Program-made: the position numbers and the translations under genes | Assembly (NCBI RefSeq): GCF_000346465.2 | Contig: NC_034011.1 | Span: forward strand, 21,898,264 to 21,962,263 | From: Prunus persica | Taxonomy: Eukaryota > Streptophyta > Magnoliopsida > Rosales > Rosaceae | Direction of reading: 5' to 3' | DNA: 64,000 bases | Notes under the pieces: generated by a model | What the model was told of the DNA's origin: nothing | What the model saw: only the letters and a program-made list of their open reading frames with translations | Databases searched by the model: none | Shown here: piece after piece, positions 24,027-36,900 of the stretch | Layout of the letters: every line of letters starts with the position of its first letter | How positions within the stretch are numbered: position 1 is the first letter of the stretch

Positions 24027-25182
24027 ATCAACAGTGCAGTTGCAGACGACATGTGATTCTATTTCATCTCATATGCTATGGAGAATTTGTTTGCAGTTCC
24101 CTCAGTCCTCATGTCCCTATTCCAAACGCTCCCTTGTATCTTTTATATTTTAAGTTTTCTTTAGAATACAAATATCTCCTCGTTTTGAAAGATTTTGTGT
24201 GGTATTTTTCTGTTTACGGAACCTCGGCAATACAAGGGAAAACTTCATTGAATTCTAGAAAAAATGATGGGGTGCTCAATACATGATTAATAAGAACATC
24301 CTGACTATCAAAAGGAAGAGCCAAGGAAACCCAGAAGAAATTCATGCTACTGCTTTATCCAAAAGGAGACGACAGCTTCCCAGCTTATTTATACACAGAT
24401 ATTGTGAGCAAGAATCTCTTCGATTTTGCGGTTTAATGTGCATATTGTGTATTTCATTATTTCCAGTATTTCAAGTGAGTTTTCCTTTTGATTTCTGAAT
24501 TTTGTGCATTTGGTGCTCCTAATTAAGTAGTTGTATTATCAAAAGTTAAGTATCTGAGTATTGCTGTCACCCATTTCTTATTTATTGCAATCAGATAGTC
24601 AGCTCATCTAATATGGTTAATTAAGCGTGTCCAAATAGCATTACTGAAGACGATATGATTCGTTAATTTGTAGTCCATAACACATATTAACCAAATTTGA
24701 TCAAAGAGATGAGGCAAAAATAACAACATAAAAGAAAATCGCTAAAAATAATTAGATTTTCCTTTTTGTTAAAGCAAAGGGGAGTCATTCTTATATATCT
24801 CTCTCACTCTCGCTCTCACATTTCTTTTTTTTTTTTTTTTGGCCTGACTTACATCACATATCCAGGGGGTAATGGAATTAGAAACAAAACTACTCCAAAA
24901 TCATGTGACCGCAAGCATGCAACAAAGCTGTAAGACCAATCCTGCCTCTCTCACCAACGGGAAGGAAGTCTCCATTCAAAATGTGCCAAAAATAGCATGC
25001 AACAAAGCTGTAAGATCAAACCTTAATTTGCCCAATCCCAATTATAAAGATCATCTACAAATGAAAACCAGAGGTTAGGTTAAGGTATGCTCCTCAAACA
25101 GAAATTATAAATTCTAGATATGGATGTTTACCAAAGGTCAATACTTACAGTCATTTTAAATCTTCTCTGGCTTTAGAAAGTT
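24027..25182. other. Convergent intergenic region between RRP6L3 and AXR1
   Basis: Contains the expected 3' UTRs of the two convergent genes. A T17-18 run lies at about 24823-24840, and a 21-base direct repeat (agcatgcaacaaagctgtaag) occurs at about 24915 and 24994. No exon was recognised. Confidence 0.5.
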
Positions 25183-28100
25183 CTATAGAGACAACAATTG
25201 AGACTTATGATCGATGCCGTTGAAGATGAAAGTCCCAGACAAGGGCACAAATTGTCTTGTTATTAGCTGCCAGTGACATGTTAAAAAAGGTAAATGTCAT
25301 TTTAAGTAGCTAATGATGACCATCATGTGGATCCCTGGTTGTAAAAATAACGGCAATCAAATGAAGCAAAGCTAGAAACACAAAAACCTTAATCACTTCC
25401 TGAGATGCAATTCCTCCAATGAAAGCAGCAACTGCATGGAGCTCAGCAGCACCAAATCGGCACATCTCGTTGATAAGGTCCTCAGTTAATGTTACACCAT
25501 TGCAGCCTAAATCATTAAGCAGGCCAACAGCTGTAGTTTTCAACCGAGATATGTCCTCATCCATCACACTATGAGGGAGTGAGCATGAATCAGTACAAAT
25601 ATTACAAGTTTGTACCATAACATGGTCATTAACAGTATCAGACATTACCCATCAAATTGCCCAGGAAAACTGTTGTAATTGGCAGCAAACCGATCAACAG
25701 CTCTAAGCAAAATATAAAACCCACCAGCAACACTGTCATGGAAATTAAAGAAAACAGTGAATTTTAAGCAAAACAAATCCTTCTAGCTATATAACCTTCT
25801 TTTCTTTCTTTTCAGTCATAAACTCCATATCCATTAGTTTCTCTCATGTAAAGTCTAAGAAACTATATTTAACGGTAGAAAAACCACATCATATTTATAA
25901 AAAGAAAAAATAATATACAAATCTATCAAGAAAAAAAACAAATCACAAGAGATCTTCTACTTGACAACTGGAAACCTTCTAACAAGGGGTCTTCTACTTG
26001 ACAACTGGAAACTCTCTAAATGAATAACAGTAGCACACAGGCACAGCACCCACATATCAGTTTCCTTAACTGACAGGAAAAGTAACTATACAAAAACCTT
26101 TATTGAATCTGTTCTGCAATAATATAATCTAAAAGCAACGGTAGTAAAATCATAATGTACCTGTAATCCTCATCTGTTAGACACTTCTGCAACTCTGGCA
26201 GGACTGGAGAATTGAACTCATCTTCGACAAGGCGATACCTGCAAACCTACAAAGTAAAGATTAGTGTTCAATTGAAGTCAAGTAGGCAAACATCAAGAGG
26301 CTTAAGTAAAAGAAATACTTTACAATACTAATGAAGCAATACATGTAGGTTACACCTAAAGTGGAACTCAACACACTTACTTTGAGTTTTCTTGCATTTT
26401 TGCAGAAACTTTTTATGGTTGTCTTTGAGATGCTATTTGGATCTCTACCAATTCTTTTCAGAATAGTCCTAACCCTTTGCTCAATAACAAGAAAATCAGC
26501 CTCAGCCTTGGCTTGGTAGAGTTTCTGTAAGGATACATAGTGCCTACAAGAGAGTAGATAGAGCTCTTGTGTCAACAAATTATTTTTCAAAAGCACAAAA
26601 AAGAAAGGATAGAATCCTATTATGGGAAGATCAATCACTAACTCTGTCGAAGATGTCATATCTGGTATTGATCCCTCAAGGGGTGCCTCGCCACCACCTT
26701 CATTTTCTATGAATTCCTGCAAAGAGAAGATTCTTGATTATACAACTTGAGAAATTGACAATGAAATGGATCTAGATCCTATATGATATCAGACAAGATA
26801 ATTATGAGCATCTAATTTTCTCAACAATAAAATTTAATAATATTGGCAAGCTTCATACATCCACTGTAAGATGGCTGAAATCTTCATAGGAAACTAAAAC
26901 GTCTGCCTGAAGCATTCAAGGGAGACAAACTCAGCATGAGAACAACTCTGAACATGAGTTGTGCATTCCCTTTGAATATGAAAACCTAGGAATCTATTGG
27001 ACCCAGCCTATTTATGCGAAATACGTATGGTTAACTGCCTAAACATAACACAGCCAATTATCACTGAAAAAACACTTAAAAGACAGTTTCAGTCTTGAAA
27101 ATGATAGGCTTGATATGTTGTTTTTTCAGAAAAACAGAAGGGCTTGTCAATCACAAAGTGACAATAAAGAAAGAATCTGTTTGAGAGACTCTAGAAGATA
27201 TGCATTTATGCGACAATAACTTTATCCTGAGCGCACTATATCCAGTTGTAATTGATGTAATATTGGTTTCACAAACCTTCAATGCTGCCACCATCACCCA
27301 AAAATCAGATGAACTGGAATCAACTTCCACAAATCTATCTCCAATTAACTGTTGCAAATCTGAACCTGAGACATAAAATGAGAAGAAGAAAAATTACCAG
27401 AAAAGTGAGACTGCTATTGACTCATCAATATTCAAGGCAGAAAACACAGTATGATGACAAACTACAAAGAAATATAGTGCAATACCACAAAGTTTATAAA
27501 GATGTAGAAGTCATCAAACACATGTGGAGGATGCCATTTATCTTTTTTGCCAGATTAATTATATTATGTCAATTATGTCAATATACAACAGAATCTTCTG
27601 CAAAATATACTAAAAAACTACAACCAATGTTTGAAAAATATACTCACTAATTCCCCGTGGAGCAAAGACTTTGAAGGAGGCCTCAATGGCTTCTTTATAG
27701 TTATCTTCATCAAGTGCAGTCATCCTAGCTTTGATATGCTCCTACCAAATTCAAGACCACAAGGGAAAAAAAAAAAATCATATTGCTAGAGAGCAAATGT
27801 AAGAATAAAAACGAACAGAAAATGTATGAATCAAGCAGGCAAACCTTGAACTCTTTTTTCTCTTCCCTAGTTGATGGAAGTTTACCATCATGACTTTTGG
27901 ACCACTCCTCTGCCATCTTGACAAGAATGAGAACATATGGCATGTGCTTGTGGGCAACAGGATCTGTCACATCTAGATCAATGGTTTCTGCAAGCCTATC
28001 GTCAATAAATAATAGATTGAAAATCAGGTTTCTGAAAACTAAACTCGTGGTGTCAGGAAACACACCCATATGGGCTAAGAAACCAGAATGCCAATCATCA

Positions 28101-29537
28101 GCTTATATAGGCCAAAACCAATTAACATAAAGACAACATACAAATACTTAATATCAGAAATCCAAAAAAGTACCATGGACAATGTCTCAGATAAAAACAT
28201 ACTAAAAAAATAGAGTTCTGTACCCTCTAAGCTCAGGCCATGGATTATTTAAGCGAAGGTCATCCAGAAAATGTTCAGGCTTTGACTCAATCACAGTATG
28301 TTCCTGCCCCAAAAAAAACATAGAGAAAATGGAGAAAAGCACTATTTAGGTTCAAATAGAAATATTTATAAACAAACTTTCTAAGATCCATTTTTCACCT
28401 TTACATCTAGATATCCATATAAGCAAGTTCCAAAGCACGTTCCTTTTCTTATGAAGTAATCAATCAGAAAAACGCCTCTGATAATTAAACTATCAAGCTT
28501 CAAAATAGGACACAGCTCTGGAGGAACATCAATTCTCATTCCTCACAATTTCCATTACTCTCTTCAATTGTAGTACAAAAGCTAAATCCTCAAGTTCCAG
28601 AATACCAAGACAGAGAAAACATTTCCAACAACAAACTTAACGCATTACCTTCAGACTGATACGAACAAGCCCAGTGAGGCCATAAGAGCGAGCAAGGACC
28701 AATATCACATTTGCCTCCCTGCAGATTCTATCAAGCTTTACCATTGAATCTTCCACTAGCTGATGGTAAAATTAGAAAACCCCAGTCAAAGATATTTATA
28801 TTAACAACTCTGACTAAAGAAATCACAAAATAGAAATATGTACTGAACCATACTCTATGCAAAGACATTGGCATCAGCAGCCCATACCTGAGTGGCTACA
28901 ACTAAGGTAAACTGAGAAAAGAATGATGGGTTTGTCTCAATCAAAGCCTCTGGATACTCTTCTATAAACTTGGCCTTAACAGCATCGTTTAGCTCTTGAA
29001 GAAACTGACAAACACATTTCGCTTTCGATTTGCCAACGCTTGATTCATCAACTACCAAAATATCCAATCAATATGAGAGGAAAGGACACTCAAAAGGGGC
29101 AATCAAACGCAGCAACAACTAGAGAAAACATACCCATGAAGTTGTTTCCAAGGTCACCCAATTCAACTTTGGATCCATCAATGACGGTGATGCTTCCAAC
29201 CCCACCAAGAACAAGGTTCTTCAATGTTTCGGAACCAGTAGGACCGCAATTCAGTAAGCATATGCTGGCTTTCTCTAGGGCTGTCTGTCCTTGCTCGCCC
29301 CAGATTCTGCAATTTCAATTAGGCGTAAGCACATAGAAGCCAGTGACCCAAAGGAAAAACAAAACAAAACAAACAGAAGTTAATAGCTAGAGCGAAAAAG
29401 CTTGAACGAGCTGAAAGTGGAGAGTCTGCTCACGGAATTAGTGAAATGGTGGAGGAGCGAAAAACGGTAAAGTGGGGAAGAGAGAGAGAGAAACAATACC
29501 TGAGCTGGCGATCGTATTTGGTTTTGGGTTCAGCCAT
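25183..29537 (-). CDS. AXR1: NEDD8-activating enzyme E1 regulatory subunit AXR1
   Basis: With ECR1 this protein forms the heterodimeric E1 that activates NEDD8/RUB for conjugation to cullins, which is needed for SCF ubiquitin ligases in auxin and other hormone responses. Exons in transcript order: 29537-29500, 29306-29134, 29051-28888, 28759-28649, 28303-28224, 27995-27845, 27741-27648, 27365-27277, 26716-26643, 26543-26381, 26246-26161, 25732-25649, 25568-25388, 25266-25183. The total is 523 aa and the frame is open throughout. The N-terminus [14 protein letters not shown] and the ThiF-type nucleotide-fold segment [19 protein letters not shown] are diagnostic. As in other regulatory subunits, no catalytic cysteine motif is present. 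The C-terminus [13 protein letters not shown] is characteristic of AXR1. The start is the first ATG before the conserved [11 protein letters not shown]. Confidence 0.95.
25940..26012. repeat. Short tandem duplication in AXR1 intron
   Basis: The segment tcttctacttgacaactggaaac is present twice, about 40 bp apart, in the intron between exons 11 and 12. Confidence 0.8.
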
Positions 29538-30259
29538 TGATGCTTGCCTTTTTCTCTCTGTGACTTCACAAACCTCTAATAATTCGCTTCGTAGTTACGC
29601 AAAGCTGCAGGCAGCACACTGATCTAAAGGGACGACAACCCGAGCTTTGCAAGGACTATTACCACTATACGGTGTCGTTTTCCATTCTGTTTCCTTTTCT
29701 TCTTCTTTTGTTTTTTTTTTTTTTTTCTCTTTAGTTTAGCGGTGCGGAGGGAAACTAAAAAATTGAAATGGCATAATTCATGAAGAAAATTAAAATGAGG
29801 CTGCATGATTGACTCTAGAAGTTGAGAGTTATTGGACCCATGGCTCTCCGCTGGTTCATGGACTCCACCCAGTCCGGGCTCGTTAGTGGATCAACCCACC
29901 CTAGTAGAATGATTGGTCTTGGACTTGGACCTTAATTTTGAACCCAACTCAGCTTTACGGGCTAATCCATTATCCAGTTGTGACGGTTTCGGCTTTTGGG
30001 CCAAGACGTGTTTGAAGGGATTCGAACTCGAATGAAATAAATGAACTAATCGAGTATGTATCTTTAGGGATAATCGAGCATTAGGGATACTCATCATTGG
30101 CAGATCCTTTAGAATTTTTTTCTGCTTTGGTTTCAGTTTTCATAATAATCAATTTGCTTGCAGTGTTCCAAATTTAACATACTTCCCTTTTTTCAAGTTA
30201 AATTTTAGCTAAAAAGACTAGTACCTATTTTCAAGTTAAACTAGGTAGAGCTGTAAATA
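29538..30259. other. AXR1 promoter side and intergenic DNA
   Basis: The region upstream of the AXR1 start codon has a (GA)n-like run in the first intron or leader and a T15-16 run at about 29709-29725. No gene was recognised up to 30259. Confidence 0.45.
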
Positions 30260-30299
30260 TTAGTAAAGTGAAACCACAATTAAAGAAACAATGCCATGG

Positions 30300-31610
30300 A
30301 CAGAAACAACATCTAGGGATGAAGTGCCAAGAACTGAATAACAGAAAAGAGGAATTACTTCAACATTGTTCCAGTTCTCAAGATGCACCAAAAGAATAGC
30401 AGCAGTTACATATGAAGTGCCAAGAACTGAATAAATGATATTTAAAACTATCACAATGGTAGGCAAAGAATAGCAGCAGATACACATACATGAACGAACA
30501 AGAACATGGAAAAGAACATGAACAAAGCCTTCTTTCTTTATCAGTAGATCCAGTACCACCTATTTGGACTGCTACAATAATTCGACTTACGGCTTAAACG
30601 AAAGATGAACAATTAAGAAGTTAAAAAAATCACAATTTAAGTCATTTTCACATAACATCGTGAGCCCATCACAATTGAATGACACAAACGCAATGAGTTC
30701 TATACACCAAACAGTTAAAGCAGATCAATGCAGTACCAAATCAGAACTTAAAGCCTGCAATAAAGGGAAGACATTGATGCGCAGAGTTTGCAACAGTCTT
30801 TCCCTCTCCAATCTTTTTCTTTTTGCAAGCAACCAAATCAGAACAAACCTAGTTCCTAGTGGACTTAAATCACATTGCACACAACAAACACATGAGCTAC
30901 AACTACCAAAGACGCTAACTACATCACCAAGCAAGAAAACATAACAAGTGAAAAACATGTAGTGATGTAAATGAGCTGCCATCATAAACAAAGAATCCTC
31001 CTTTCTTTATCAGTACTACCAATTCAATTGTTTCCCAGCGAAACCCATCTATGGAAAACAGCGCACATTACTCAACTCTAACAATTGTTCAATCTGAGGG
31101 CGCAAACAAAATGAACAATGAAGCCGCCAAACACCACTGACATTATGAAACTATCACAATTGAATGACAAACACCAATGAGTTCATAACATCCAACAGAC
31201 AAGACACATTTACGGCGCAAACAAGATGAATAATTAAGCAGCCAAACACCACTCCTTTTTTGACATGACATTATTAACCTATCACAATTGAATGACAACA
31301 CCAATGAGTTCATAATATCAAACAGACAAGACACATTGTTCATCTTTGATTATCCCACGCAATAATTCGATTTACGGCGCAAACAAGATGAATAATTAAG
31401 CAGCCAAACACAACTCCTTTTTGGACATAACATGGCGAACCTATCACAATTGAATGACAACACCGATGAGTTCATAATACCAGACAAACAAGACACGTCG
31501 TTCACCTTTGATTATCCCATGCAATAATTCGATTTACGGCGAAAACAAGATGAATAATTAAGCAGCCAAACACCACTATTAGTTCACAACATCAAACAGT
31601 TAAAGCATCC
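30300..31610. repeat. Complex tandem-repeat (minisatellite-like) region
   Basis: Three consecutive units of about 130-170 bp start at about 31150, 31279 and 31440. Each begins ctatcacaattgaatgacaa and contains a tgagttcata segment, a segment like acagacaagacac and aagatgaataattaagcagcc. A fourth partial copy lies at about 30665. A second family (atgaagtgccaagaactgaata) is repeated at about 30318 and 30413. The region lies 3' of the small minus-strand gene ending at 31791 and may overlap its 3' UTR. Confidence 0.75.
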
Positions 31611-31790
31611 CAAATTAGTACCAAAATCATAAATCAACCACTGGAAAACGCATCTGTTATGGAACTTTTCGGTAAATTTTATTAATAATCTCAACTGTAT
31701 GTAAACAATTCTCTACCAAAGTACCACCATAAACTACAAATAAAAACTAATCTACAACAAGGTTCAAGAGAACATTCTATCAATTTTCAT

Positions 31791-32174
31791 TCAATGTGCA
31801 GCAAGAATGTCCGTACTAAACACATCAATTATCGGATCGGGAGAGTCGTGAACCGGGCTCGAGGGGTTGAGGAACAGAACGGACTTGGACGCCGCGAGTT
31901 TCTTTCTCTGGGGGCATCTGGGGCCATAGATCCGACCGGAGAAGCAAGGAAAGCCGTCGATGGCGTTGACCTGTGGAAGACCAGCGTCGTTCGCCGGAGA
32001 AGAAGGCGGCGACGTACAGATCTGAGAAAGCCAGTTGAGACGGTGTGATCTGGCGCTGCTGATTCTCGAGTCTCGGATTTGGGCGAGCGCGCCGGGCTTT
32101 AGGTATTTGAGGAACGGCTCGGTCGACCGGTTCTGAGAGGACCGGCGATGCAGAGTTCTAGATCGACGGTTCAT
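31791..32174 (-). CDS. Small basic plant protein, single exon (127 aa)
   Basis: An uninterrupted frame from ATG to TGA on the minus strand with GC content well above its surroundings. The N-terminus is Arg/Ser-rich, followed by NRSTEPFLKYLKPGALAQIR, then a proline/serine middle (TSPPSSPAND) and an acidic-hydrophobic C-terminus (VHDSPDPIIDVFSTDILAAH). The PFLKYLKPGALA motif matches my memory of a conserved uncharacterised plant family. No enzymatic motif, signal peptide or membrane segment is seen, and the basic N-terminus could suit nucleic-acid binding or nuclear location. A purine-rich (GA)n leader lies upstream at 32178-32270, as is common in plant 5' UTRs. Function unknown. Confidence 0.78.
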   Translation of the reverse strand: MNRRSRTLHRRSSQNRSTEPFLKYLKPGALAQIRDSRISSARSHRLNWLSQICTSPPSSPANDAGLPQVNAIDGFPCFSGRIYGPRCPQRKKLAASKSVLFLNPSSPVHDSPDPIIDVFSTDILAAH

Positions 32175-32320
32175 GGTGTAGAGAGAGAGATGGGGGTTTG
32201 GTGTTTTAGAGAGAGAGCGAGAGAGAGCGAGGGAGAGAGAAATGGGGTTTGGTGTTTTAGAGAGAGATGGAGAAGGCTAGGTTTGGGGGGGTTTTTAAGG
32301 TTTGGGAGTGAGAGAGAGGC
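32175..32320 (-). promoter_or_regulatory. (GA)n-rich 5' leader of the small basic-protein gene
   Basis: Imperfect gagaga runs, read as CT-rich on the coding strand, sit directly upstream of the start codon. A segment of about 25 bases (atggggtttggtgttttagagaga) occurs twice at about 32190 and 32243. CT-rich leaders are frequent in plant core promoters. Confidence 0.5.
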
Positions 32321-33488
32321 GGGAAGAAGTGGAGGGAGAGGAAGGCGTGTGAGGGTTTCAAAAGAGAGGGTTGAGGCGCGGAAAGACTAGTAGGGTATTT
32401 TATTTTCTTTGGTTTGTTTTTGTGCGCCCTCGTGATTTTTTTTTTTTTGGTTGGTGGGTGGTTTTGCTTTGTGTGAGATGGTGACGTGTGGCGGTGTGGT
32501 CCGGTTTTGGGCAAAACCCGCGCGGGCTGGTGCTTGTCTCTACATATTTACAAGTTGTGTTGTGTGAATGATTTTGTCATATACTCTAACATGCGCCACT
32601 TTGATTGAATTGACATGAGTAGAGAAATCAAATCTCATTTTAATTAGAAATGGTTCGAATTTCTTTTTTTTAATGGATTGTATTAAAATCGGATTTGTTT
32701 TATTACATTTGGTTATGTGATGTAATTGTTAAGAAGATATGTGATGGAAAATGAAGCTGAATACAAGAAAAAGTGGAGATTATTCACTATATCTGAAAGA
32801 GATGAACATGAAGATGTTTACATTTGAAGATTGAGACTTCTTTTGCACAAAATGGAAATGATCTTAAACCTTCACCATCTTATTTAACTATATACGTGGT
32901 ATTCATAAATAGGTGTCGTGTGCATCGTCATAAATTGAAGCTTTTTACACCGTATTATTGATATTATTTATGAAACGAGTAGAATGCACATTTTATATTG
33001 CATGGTTATAATATTAACAAATATGAAATGTATCCATATTTGTTAGATATGTGGTATTCAATTCACTCCATAAAAACACACAATGTTAATGATTATTGGT
33101 TCACTAACGGTCAATCTTCACTTTATTGGAGGAAGTCATAAGTAAATTTTATAAACTGACAATTACTGAATTAAAAATAAGTGATCGAATAGTTTCATTG
33201 ATGTGTCACGTTTAGAAGTTATGTTCATCGAATTCAAACCCTTGAAACACTAAACAAAATGAGTACTATATTCTAAAATGCAAGAAGCCGCTAAAGAAAA
33301 GTAGTTCTACATCCAAAAAAGGTTTTATATGGACAATTTGACAGTAGAATATGATAAATTAGCCAAATTTAATTCATAATAAGTGGATAAGCTTGTAATA
33401 TTATTTACTCGAGGGTTGGGCAAAACTCTAGCCCCCTCTCTCTCAAAAAACACTTCTAGCATCGTTTTCACTTTGAGGGGGAAGAAAG
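32321..33488. other. Intergenic DNA left of the retrotransposon
   Basis: AT-rich beyond about 32520. No exon or element boundary is recognised. It ends with the GAAAG target site (33484-33488) of the inserted element. Confidence 0.5.
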
Positions 33489-33903
33489 TGTCACGTGCTC
33501 TCTCATGAGTGAGTGGAGATAGTTACATGGTTATTAGTTGTTGCATAATTGTAGGAGTTTGCATGTCTTTAGTTGTTGAGTAGTTTTAGGAGTCATGTTA
33601 TCCACTTTTATAGTGGGCGTCATGGGAGAAGTTTCCCCCTTTCTAAGCTTTCAGTTAGAGTCCTTGTTTGTATAAATTTCAGTGGCTTTTCATTAATGAG
33701 ATATCAGATATTATCCCTTATTGTTAGCTTGTCTAACTTGGAGGTTTTGGGTTCCCTCGAAGCAACCCTTATCGTCTAATTGTTATCCCAACTGAGCCTT
33801 CTAAATATTGCTGCAGCCATAGGTGGCCGTAAGAAGAAAACTACATACCAAGTTCCTATACCTAATCGCCCAATCACACGAGCGTTGTCCCAAGCACATA
33901 ACA
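33489..33903 (+). repeat. 5' LTR
   Basis: Starts TGTCACGTGC with a G-box-like CACGTG and ends CATAACA. Identical to the 3' LTR except at 33706. Confidence 0.97.
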
Positions 33904-33906
33904 GCT

Positions 33907-33918
33907 TGGTATCAGAGC
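33907..33918 (+). other. Primer-binding site (tRNA-iMet)
   Basis: TGGTATCAGAGC lies three bases after the 5' LTR and is the standard plant primer-binding site complementary to the 3' end of initiator methionine tRNA. Confidence 0.95.
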
Positions 33919-33923
33919 TGGGC

Positions 33924-36900
33924 ATGGAGGAGCAACGGGTAGAACGCTTGGAAACTGAAGTGGGCTCCCTAGCCACTGGACAAGAAAGAATACTCAAGGA
34001 GATGCAAGAGATGTTCGCAGCCATGAATGCTCGCTTGGATCAAATTTCTCGAACCGGTGATGGATCCAGTAGTGCTTTCAATGGTGGTGGAGGTCGAACA
34101 TTTGGAAGTGGATCCACCACTCCAAATTCTGGCAACTCTTACCTTCCTAAAATGGTGAAGCTGGACTTTCCTCACTTCAACGGATTGGAAGATCCCACAA
34201 GTTGGATATGTCGTGCTGAACAATTCTTTGACTTTCACCACACTCCAGAAACGGAGAGAGTTCCGTTAGCTTCATTTAATCTTGAAGGGGATGCGCAATT
34301 GTGGTTCCAATTGATGAAGGAGGAAACCCCGATCACCACATGGGCAACTTTTAAGCAAGGACTACATGACAGGTACGGTCCCACCCAATTTCAAGACTTC
34401 TTTGGTGATCTGACAAAGTTGCAACAAACAGGTTCAGTACGAGATTATCAAACCCAGTTTGAGAAATTATTGATTAGAGCAGGACGACTCACTCCAGATC
34501 AACAAGTTGGCTGTTTTGTGAGTGGGTTGAAGGAGAATATCAAAACTGATGTGCAAGCGTGTAAGCCGCAAACACTCTCTGCTGCTATCGGTTTGGCTCG
34601 CCTGTATGAGTCCCGCAACCAAACAAATAGGCGATACTCACCTTCGGATGTGAAGCAGCCCTCTACCAATATTGTTACGAAGTCTGACCGTCGACAAAAT
34701 TTCATGCCAATTAAGCGGCTGTCTCCAGCCGAATTAAAGGAACGAAGAGACAAAGGACTTTGCTTCAATTGTGATGAAAAGTTTAGTCCTGGACACAGGT
34801 GCAAAAAATTATTTCTCATTGAAGGTTGTTGGCCTGATGTAGAAGACGAAGCGGAGGGCGAATGTAATGCTGAAGTTGACTTGGCTGGAGAAGAATTACC
34901 TGAAGTATCTATTCATGCAATATATGGTGCTCGGACTCCCCAGACAATGAGGGTGCATGGCAACGTGGGCAAACATCAAATGACTTTCTTGGTCGATTAT
35001 GGAAGCACACATAATTTTTTGAGTAGTAAAATTGCTCGAAAGGCTGGCATTAATCCCACTGGTTTTGGAAAGTTTGAGGTTTCGGTTGCAAATGGCGAAA
35101 AGCTTGCAAGCGATGGGCTTTGCAAGGGAGTCTGCATTCTAGTTCAAGGTGTTCCTATAACTGTTGATATGTACCTTCTTCCATTGGAGGGGTGTGATGC
35201 TGTTCTGGGGGCTCAATGGTTGAGCACGTTAGGGCCAATTGTTTGGGATTTCTCTCAATTGCAAATGAAGTTCAATGTGGGAGGGAAAACAGTGGTTCTT
35301 AAAGGGGTGACACCACAGGATAAAATTGTTAATGAGCATGAGATTTGTAAGGAGTTGAAGAAAAAGAAAGAAGGCGTCATTCTGCAAATCTACTCACTTG
35401 TTTTGCAAGACCATGACGGTACATCATTTCCCAAACTTGATTTGATTAATTCTGATTTAAAGCATCTTTTGCTACTTTTTGATGAGATATTTGTTGAACC
35501 ACGTGGATTACCACCACCAAGATCCCATGACCATGTGATACCGCTAAAGGAAGGTAGTAATCCGGTGAGTGTGAGGCCTTACAGATACCCACAATTTCAA
35601 AAGAACGAAATTGAGCGGTTGGTGGCAGATATGTTGAAATCAGGTGTGATTCGGCCTAGTCAAAGTCCATATTCTTCTCCTGTGTTATTGGTTAAGAAGT
35701 ATGATGGCTCATGACGACTATGTATAGACTATCGAGCGTTGAACCAGAACACCATCAAAGACAAGTTCCCTATCCTTGTCATTGACGAACTGCTTGATGA
35801 ACTTCATGGTGCCAAATATTTCACCAAACTGGATTTGCGTTCTGGATACCATCAAATAAGGATGCATCCAGATGACATATCCAAGACAGCATTCCGGACA
35901 CATCAAGGGCATTATGAATTTTTGGTGATGCCATTTGGCCTCACCAATGCACCCTCCACTTTTCAGTCACTAATGAATGAAGTCTTCAAAGAATACCTTC
36001 GTAAGTTCATTTTGGTATTCTTTGATGATATTTTAATTTATAGCTCAACATGGGAGCAACATTTGGAGCATATAAAAATTGCGTTGTCTATTTTGAGGGC
36101 TAACAAGTTGTTTGTGAAGGAAGAAAAGTGTGCATTTGGACAGGAAGAAGTAAAATATTTGGGGCATGTTATTTCTAGCAAAGGAGTTGCTGTAGATCCA
36201 GAAAAAATTGATGCTATGCTGGAGTGGCCCAAACCAACCACTGTCAAAGCTTTACGTGGGTTCTTGGGCCTAACTGGGTATTACAGAAAATTCATTCAAG
36301 ACTATGGCAAGATTGCTAGACCATTGACTGAGATGCTTAAAAAAGGAAGCTTCAAATGGAGTCTCCAGGCTGAAGAATCATTTGAGAGACTAAAAGAGGC
36401 GATGACGAAGGCTCCTGTTCTTGCTTTACCAGACTTTAACAAGCTATTTATTGTGGAGTGCGATGCATCTAGATCTGGAATTGGTGGAGTTCTAATGCAA
36501 GAAAAACGCCCAATAGCATTTTTCAGCCATGCACTACAAGGTAAGACTTTGTTCTTATCTACCTATGAAAAGGAGATGATGGCTTTAGTGTTTGCAGTGC
36601 AAAAGTGGAGGCCATATTTACTTGGGCGAAAATTTGTTGTGCGGACTGATCAAAGAAGCTTGAGGCATTTGTGGGAGCAGAAAATTACTACAACGGCCCA
36701 AGAAAAATGGCTTGTCAAGTTGATGGGCTATGACTTTACCATAGAGTACAAGAAGGGAAAGGAAAATTTGGTGGCCGATGCTCTTTCAAGAAGGAATGCA
36801 AGTGGAGTGGCAGCCATCTCAACCCCTGTGCCGAATTGGTTAGATCCAATCAAAGATGAGGTACAAAGCAACCAGACCATGCAAGAGTTGGTGGACAAGT

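Noticed and set aside
24283..24498. Possible extra C-terminal exon of RRP6L3
   Set aside because: The frame ending at 24024-24026 already gives the expected C-terminus ([10 protein letters not shown]), and no acceptor joins the later frame.
30000..30030. tRNA-like box (complement of cgagttcgaatccct)
   Set aside because: No cloverleaf could be built around it on either strand.
33573..33779. Open frame repeated at 38353-38559
   Set aside because: It lies inside both LTRs of the retrotransposon and is duplicated only because the LTRs are.
33780..33923. Extension of the gag frame upstream of the ATG
   Set aside because: It begins in the 5' LTR with a non-ATG codon and crosses the primer-binding site. 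The ATG at 33924 is the natural start.
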